Shown here: in pieces, positions 14,087-16,779 of the stretch
Numbering within the stretch: position 1 is the first letter of the stretch
How the letters are laid out: every line of letters begins with the position of its first letter
Assembly (NCBI GenBank): GCA_029335925.2
Contig: JARJMX020000066.1
Coordinates: 1 to 16,779 of the forward strand
DNA: 16,779 bases
Source of the DNA: Gammaproteobacteria bacterium
GTDB taxonomy: Bacteria; Pseudomonadota; Gammaproteobacteria; Halothiobacillales; Halothiobacillaceae
Direction of reading: 5' to 3'
Program-made: the position numbers and the translations under genes
Notes under the pieces: generated by a model
Told to the model about the DNA's origin: nothing
The model's input: only the letters and a program-made list of their open reading frames with translations
Databases searched by the model: none

Positions 14087-14136
14087 CGCCCGCTTGCACG
14101 GGTGCATGTTCAAAGATACAAGCTTCAAAGCGGGCG
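14087..14136. repeat. Inverted repeat upstream of DUF971
   Basis: CGCCCGCTT at 14087-14095 pairs perfectly with AAGCGGGCG at 14128-14136 across 32 bases. The loop holds a second small hairpin, TGCACGGGTGCA. On the plus strand a run of five A follows, and no T run follows in either direction, so it is not a standard terminator. It sits 30 bases before the DUF971 start. Confidence 0.55.
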
Positions 14137-14429
14137 AAAAAGCACTTCAGATTGTTCAAAGCCGCTTTGAGACAGGCTTGCAGGCTGTTTCACCCGCCTT
14201 AAGCCGCGCACACTTCGAACAACCTAAATCGCACGCAGGCGCGTGCTTTTCTTGGCTTGCCCAAAGAGAGGACACCCCGCAAGGCCGCCCTTCGGGTTCC
14301 CGTGCTGCCAGGCCGTTCAAGGTGGCCGCTTTGACGGGGCATCCTGCCCCGGCCAAGCTGAGCCGGCCCTTCTTGGCCGTCTCACCCCCTTGCCCAACTT
14401 GGCATCACGGCGGCCTTGAGGGGGATTTT

Positions 14430-14467
14430 CCCTCTCCCCCGACCCCTTCCTCCTGGGGGAGAGGGGG
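14430..14467. repeat. CCCTCTCCCCC hairpin, interspersed-repeat type
   Basis: CCCTCTCCCCC at 14430-14440 pairs perfectly over 11 bases with GGGGGAGAGGG at 14455-14465, across a 14-base pyrimidine-rich loop. Sequences of this kind recur many times in some proteobacterial genomes. It lies 33 bases after the hslU stop and may act as its transcript end or mRNA-stabilising hairpin, although no T run follows on the minus strand. Confidence 0.65.
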
Positions 14468-14499
14468 TAACGAAACCCTTCGTTTTCTGGAGAGCCGCA

Positions 14500-15840
14500 T
14501 CAAAGGATATACCGGCTCAGATCCTCACTCTTCACCAGCATTCCAAGCCGCTCATCCACATCCGCAGCGTCGATGGTCACCGTCTCTCCCGCCCGCGACG
14601 GGGCCTCGAAGGCGAGGTTTTCAAGCAGCCGCTCGACCACGGTGTGCAGGCGGCGGGCACCGATGTTTTCGGTGGTGGCGTTGACCTCATAGGCCACCTC
14701 GGCCAGGCGACGGATGGCGGCGTCGGTGAAGTTCAGGGTGACGCCCTCGGTGGCGAGCAGGGCTTGGTACTGCTTGAGCAGCGCGGCGTCCGGCTCGGTC
14801 AGGATACGCACGAAGTCGTCGGCGGTCAGCGCGGTCAGTTCCACCCGGATCGGCAGGCGGCCCTGCAGCTCGGGGATCAGGTCCGAGGGGCGGGCGAAGT
14901 GGAAGGCCCCGGAGGCGATGAAAAGGATGTGATCGGTCTTGATCATGCCGATCTTGGTGCTCACCGTGCTGCCCTCGATCAGGGGCAAAAGGTCGCGCTG
15001 CACACCCTCGCGGGAGACATCCGAGCCGCTGAACTCGCCCTTGCGGCAGACCTTGTCGATCTCATCGATGAACACGATGCCGTGCTGCTCGACCAGCTTG
15101 ACCGCCTCCTGCTTGATCTCTTCGTCACTGACCCGGCGCGCGGCCTCCTCCTCAGTAAGCTGGCGCAGGGCCTCCGCGATGCGCATCTTGCGCCGCTGGC
15201 TGCGCGGAATACCGAGGCTCTGGAACAGGCCCTTGAGCTGGCTGGCCATGTCCTCCATGCCGGGCGGGGAGAGGATATCTACCCCAAGCCGCGGTCCCTC
15301 CAGCTCAATTTCGATCTCCTTGTCGTCGAGCTGGCCTTCGCGTAGGCGTGCGCGGAATTTCTCGCGCGTGTTGGCGTAGGCCTTGTCGGTGTGCTCGTCT
15401 GTGCCCCAGGGGTTGGTGTCGCGCGGCGGGGGGAGCAGGGCGTCGAGCACCCGCTCCTCGGCGGCCTCACGGGCCGCCTCCCGCACCCGCTCCTGCGCCA
15501 TAGCACGCACCATCTTCATGCCGACATCGGCAAGATCGCGGATGATGCTCTCCACATCACGCCCTACATAGCCCACTTCGGTGAACTTGGTCGCCTCCAC
15601 CTTGAGGAAGGGGGCGTTGGCGAGTTTCGCCAGGCGGCGGGCGATCTCGGTCTTGCCCACCCCCGTGGGGCCAATCATGAGGATGTTCTTGGGAGTGATC
15701 TCCGAGCGCATGGGCTCATCCACCTGCTGGCGCCGCCAGCGGTTGCGTAGGGCGATGGCCACGGCGCGCTTGGCGTCCTGCTGGCCGACGATGTGCTTGT
15801 CGAGTTCGGCGACGATCTCCGCGGGGGTGAGGGTGTTCAT
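14500..15840 (-). CDS. hslU: ATP-dependent protease ATPase subunit HslU (ClpY)
   Basis: This is the AAA+ unfoldase of the cytoplasmic HslUV protease. The 446 residues compare with 443 in E. coli. Seen: [20 protein letters not shown], Walker A GPTGVGKT at 57-64, the pore loop GYVG at 90-93, [15 protein letters not shown] in the I-domain, Walker [12 protein letters not shown], the [13 protein letters not shown] block, sensor-type NIGARRL and the C-terminus EDLSRYIL that docks into HslV. The ATG at 15840 gives [10 protein letters not shown] as in the family; another ATG three codons upstream (15849) is possible. The same frame stays open to 16287, but that part lies over hslV and is not coding. 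It follows hslV by 85 bases, slightly far for coupling but on the same strand. Confidence 0.97.
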   Translation of the reverse strand: MNTLTPAEIVAELDKHIVGQQDAKRAVAIALRNRWRRQQVDEPMRSEITPKNILMIGPTGVGKTEIARRLAKLANAPFLKVEATKFTEVGYVGRDVESIIRDLADVGMKMVRAMAQERVREAAREAAEERVLDALLPPPRDTNPWGTDEHTDKAYANTREKFRARLREGQLDDKEIEIELEGPRLGVDILSPPGMEDMASQLKGLFQSLGIPRSQRRKMRIAEALRQLTEEEAARRVSDEEIKQEAVKLVEQHGIVFIDEIDKVCRKGEFSGSDVSREGVQRDLLPLIEGSTVSTKIGMIKTDHILFIASGAFHFARPSDLIPELQGRLPIRVELTALTADDFVRILTEPDAALLKQYQALLATEGVTLNFTDAAIRRLAEVAYEVNATTENIGARRLHTVVERLLENLAFEAPSRAGETVTIDAADVDERLGMLVKSEDLSRYIL

Positions 15841-15925
15841 GAGCAGCATTTCAGAATTCGGTGTGGGCGAGGGGCCTCTGCCGCGATCATGCTGACCTTG
15901 AGCGTGGCGTTGTGCCTGGGGCGGA

Positions 15926-16459
15926 TCAGAGCTCTTCGATGGTGAAGTTGCGGTTGGTGTAAACGCAGGTCTCGGCGGCGATGGTGAGCGACTGTTCGAC
16001 GATCTGGCGCGCATCCAGCGAGGAGTGCAAAAGCAGGGCACGGGCGGCGGACTGGGCGTAGGCGCCGCCAGAGCCGATGGCGAGCAGGCCGTGCTCAGGT
16101 TCGAGTACATCGCCAAGGCCGGAGATGGTGAGCATGGTCTCGCGGTTGGCGACGATGAGCATGGCCTCCAGGCGGCGCATGGCGCGATCCGTGCGCCAGT
16201 CCTTGGCCAGCTCCACCGCCGAGCGGACGAGGTTGCCGCTGTGCTTGACCAGTTTGGCCTCGAAGCGCTCGAACAGGGTGAAGGCATCAGCGGTGCCGCC
16301 GGCGAAGCCCGCGATCACGCTGCCGTCGTGCAGGCGGCGCACCTTGCGCGCATTGCCTTTGACGATGGTGGGGCCGAGCGAGACCTGGCCGTCGCCGCCG
16401 ATGACGGTGCGCCCGTCGCGGCGGACGCAGAGGATCGTGGTGCCGTGGAACTGTTCCAT
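15926..16459 (-). CDS. hslV: ATP-dependent protease proteolytic subunit HslV (ClpQ)
   Basis: This is the threonine peptidase of HslUV, a dodecamer in the cytoplasm. The 177 residues have the propeptide MEQFHG followed by [10 protein letters not shown], so Thr7 becomes the catalytic N-terminal threonine after processing. Further family blocks are [48 protein letters not shown] and [19 protein letters not shown]. The start at 16459 fits the six-residue propeptide seen in related bacteria; no good ribosome site is visible before it, and I found no clear heat-shock-type promoter in the upstream gap. It heads the hslV-hslU pair. Confidence 0.97.
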   Translation of the reverse strand: MEQFHGTTILCVRRDGRTVIGGDGQVSLGPTIVKGNARKVRRLHDGSVIAGFAGGTADAFTLFERFEAKLVKHSGNLVRSAVELAKDWRTDRAMRRLEAMLIVANRETMLTISGLGDVLEPEHGLLAIGSGGAYAQSAARALLLHSSLDARQIVEQSLTIAAETCVYTNRNFTIEEL

Positions 16460-16567
16460 GGGGTGGTCAGCCGGTTAAGGAGGACTGAAGTTTAGCATCT
16501 GTGGCTTGCATGCAAATCAATCACGTTAAGGGATTGATCGGCAGTCGCGGACATGCGCCTGGGCGTA

Positions 16568-16600
16568 CCTGTAGGAGGCTTGCCTCCGGGCCGATGGGGG
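16568..16600. repeat. REP-like hairpin between xerC and hslV
   Basis: The sequence CCTGTAGGAGGCTTGCCTCC is followed by GGGCCGATGGGGG. GGAGGC at 16574-16579 and GCCTCC at 16582-16587 form a perfect six-base stem with a TT loop. The GTAGGAG opening, tight palindrome and trailing CGATGG resemble the repetitive extragenic palindromes of pseudomonads and relatives. Only one copy is in the window. Confidence 0.55.
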
Positions 16601-16657
16601 CCTTGCAGCACGACAACGATCGCGACGAGAGGCTCTTTCGGTTGGGGTTCCGTAGGC

Positions 16658-16779
16658 TCAAGGCTTGTTCCGCCTCGCCCGCGGGTGGGCGGCATCGTAC
16701 ACCCGGGCTAGGTGCTGGAAGTCGAGGTGGGTATAGATCTGGGTGGTGGCAAGGCTGCTGTGACCTAACAGTTCCTGCA
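16658..16779 (-). CDS. xerC: Tyrosine recombinase XerC (3' end only)
   Basis: This is the C-terminal 39 residues of a tyrosine recombinase, continuing beyond the right edge. It contains the catalytic block [16 protein letters not shown], with the active-site histidine of LGHSSL and the nucleophilic tyrosine of IYTH. The tail [17 protein letters not shown] is typical of XerC rather than XerD. XerC with XerD resolves chromosome dimers at dif. Position just upstream of hslV on the same strand is common in gammaproteobacteria. The stop is at 16658-16660. Confidence 0.93.
   Translation of the reverse strand, partial: QELLGHSSLATTQIYTHLDFQHLARVYDAAHPRARRNKP

Larger units (their letters stand above)
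14058..14499. other. Repeat-rich gene-free spacer between DUF971 and hslU
   Basis: These 442 bases hold no credible gene. Seen: the inverted repeats at 14087-14136 and 14430-14467 listed separately, and a small hairpin GCACGC/GCGTGC at 14231-14246 followed by TTTT. The middle part, about 14200-14400, has the look of an interspersed repeat often miscalled as a short hypothetical protein in gammaproteobacteria (plus-strand reading contains CFSWLAQREDTPQGRPSG and ALTGHPAPAKLSRPF). That likeness is from memory. The DUF971-ubi promoter, reading leftward, should lie in the left part of this stretch. Confidence 0.55.

Noticed and set aside
14094..14684. A 196-codon plus-strand frame in the DUF971-hslU gap.
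   Set aside because: It runs into hslU antisense, and its readable part matches the kind of repeat that is often miscalled as a protein.
15841..16287. Long upstream extension of the hslU reading frame.
   Set aside because: It lies antiparallel-free on the same strand over hslV in another frame and has no family resemblance; HslU homologues start at [10 protein letters not shown].
1..16779. CRISPR arrays, tRNA or rRNA genes, prophage or insertion-sequence genes, defence systems.
   Set aside because: None seen on either strand; the only recombinase is the housekeeping XerC end.

Overview
The window is a GC-rich piece of chromosome from a sulfur-oxidising gammaproteobacterium. Two things point there: an adjacent soxC-soxD pair (sulfane dehydrogenase), and the gene order xerC - hslV - hslU - DUF971 - ubiE - ubiJ - ubiB, which is a gammaproteobacterial housekeeping arrangement. 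UbiJ and a near full-length UvrD of the Escherichia coli type agree with this. I do not assign an order or genus.

Layout, left to right. (1) 1-2012: the 3' part of soxC, overlapping a complete soxD for an unusually short monoheme cytochrome, closed by a strong intrinsic terminator. (2) 2086-3001: no intact gene, but four back-to-back fragments of hydrogenase genes. In order they are the N-terminus of HydB, the C-terminal part of the [NiFe] subunit HydA, a piece of HupE/UreJ on the opposite strand, and a piece of the maturation factor HypF. I read this as the wreck of a group 3b (sulfhydrogenase-type) [NiFe]-hydrogenase locus. (3) 3007-5338: ubiA on the minus strand, divergent from a plus-strand run of a YrdA-type gamma-carbonic-anhydrase-like protein, a DUF1461 (Lit-like) membrane protein and a tiny entericidin-like lipoprotein, with overlapping ends. 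(4) 5353-7068: an Nramp/MntH transporter divergent from a DtxR/MntR-type regulator that is cut short by an in-frame TAG. (5) 7157-10450: uvrD followed closely by an orphan TRAP-transporter binding lipoprotein. (6) 10761-14057: DUF971, ubiE, ubiJ and ubiB on the minus strand, each joined to the next by a 4-base stop/start overlap. (7) 14058-14499: a 442-base gene-free stretch made of inverted repeats and repeat-like sequence. (8) 14500-16779: hslU, hslV and the 3' end of xerC on the minus strand, with a REP-like hairpin between xerC and hslV.

How they fit together: soxCD feeds electrons from thiosulfate-derived sulfane sulfur into the periplasmic cytochrome pool. ubiA, ubiE, ubiJ and ubiB make the ubiquinone used by the respiratory chain. 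hslUV is a cytoplasmic ATP-dependent protease, xerC resolves chromosome dimers and uvrD unwinds DNA in repair. mntH with its regulator handles Mn(II)/Fe(II).

I see no convincing new defence or mobile system. The most notable content is the hydrogenase gene graveyard beside soxCD, followed by the truncated metalloregulator, the Lit-like/lipoprotein gene pair and the repeat-rich spacer.
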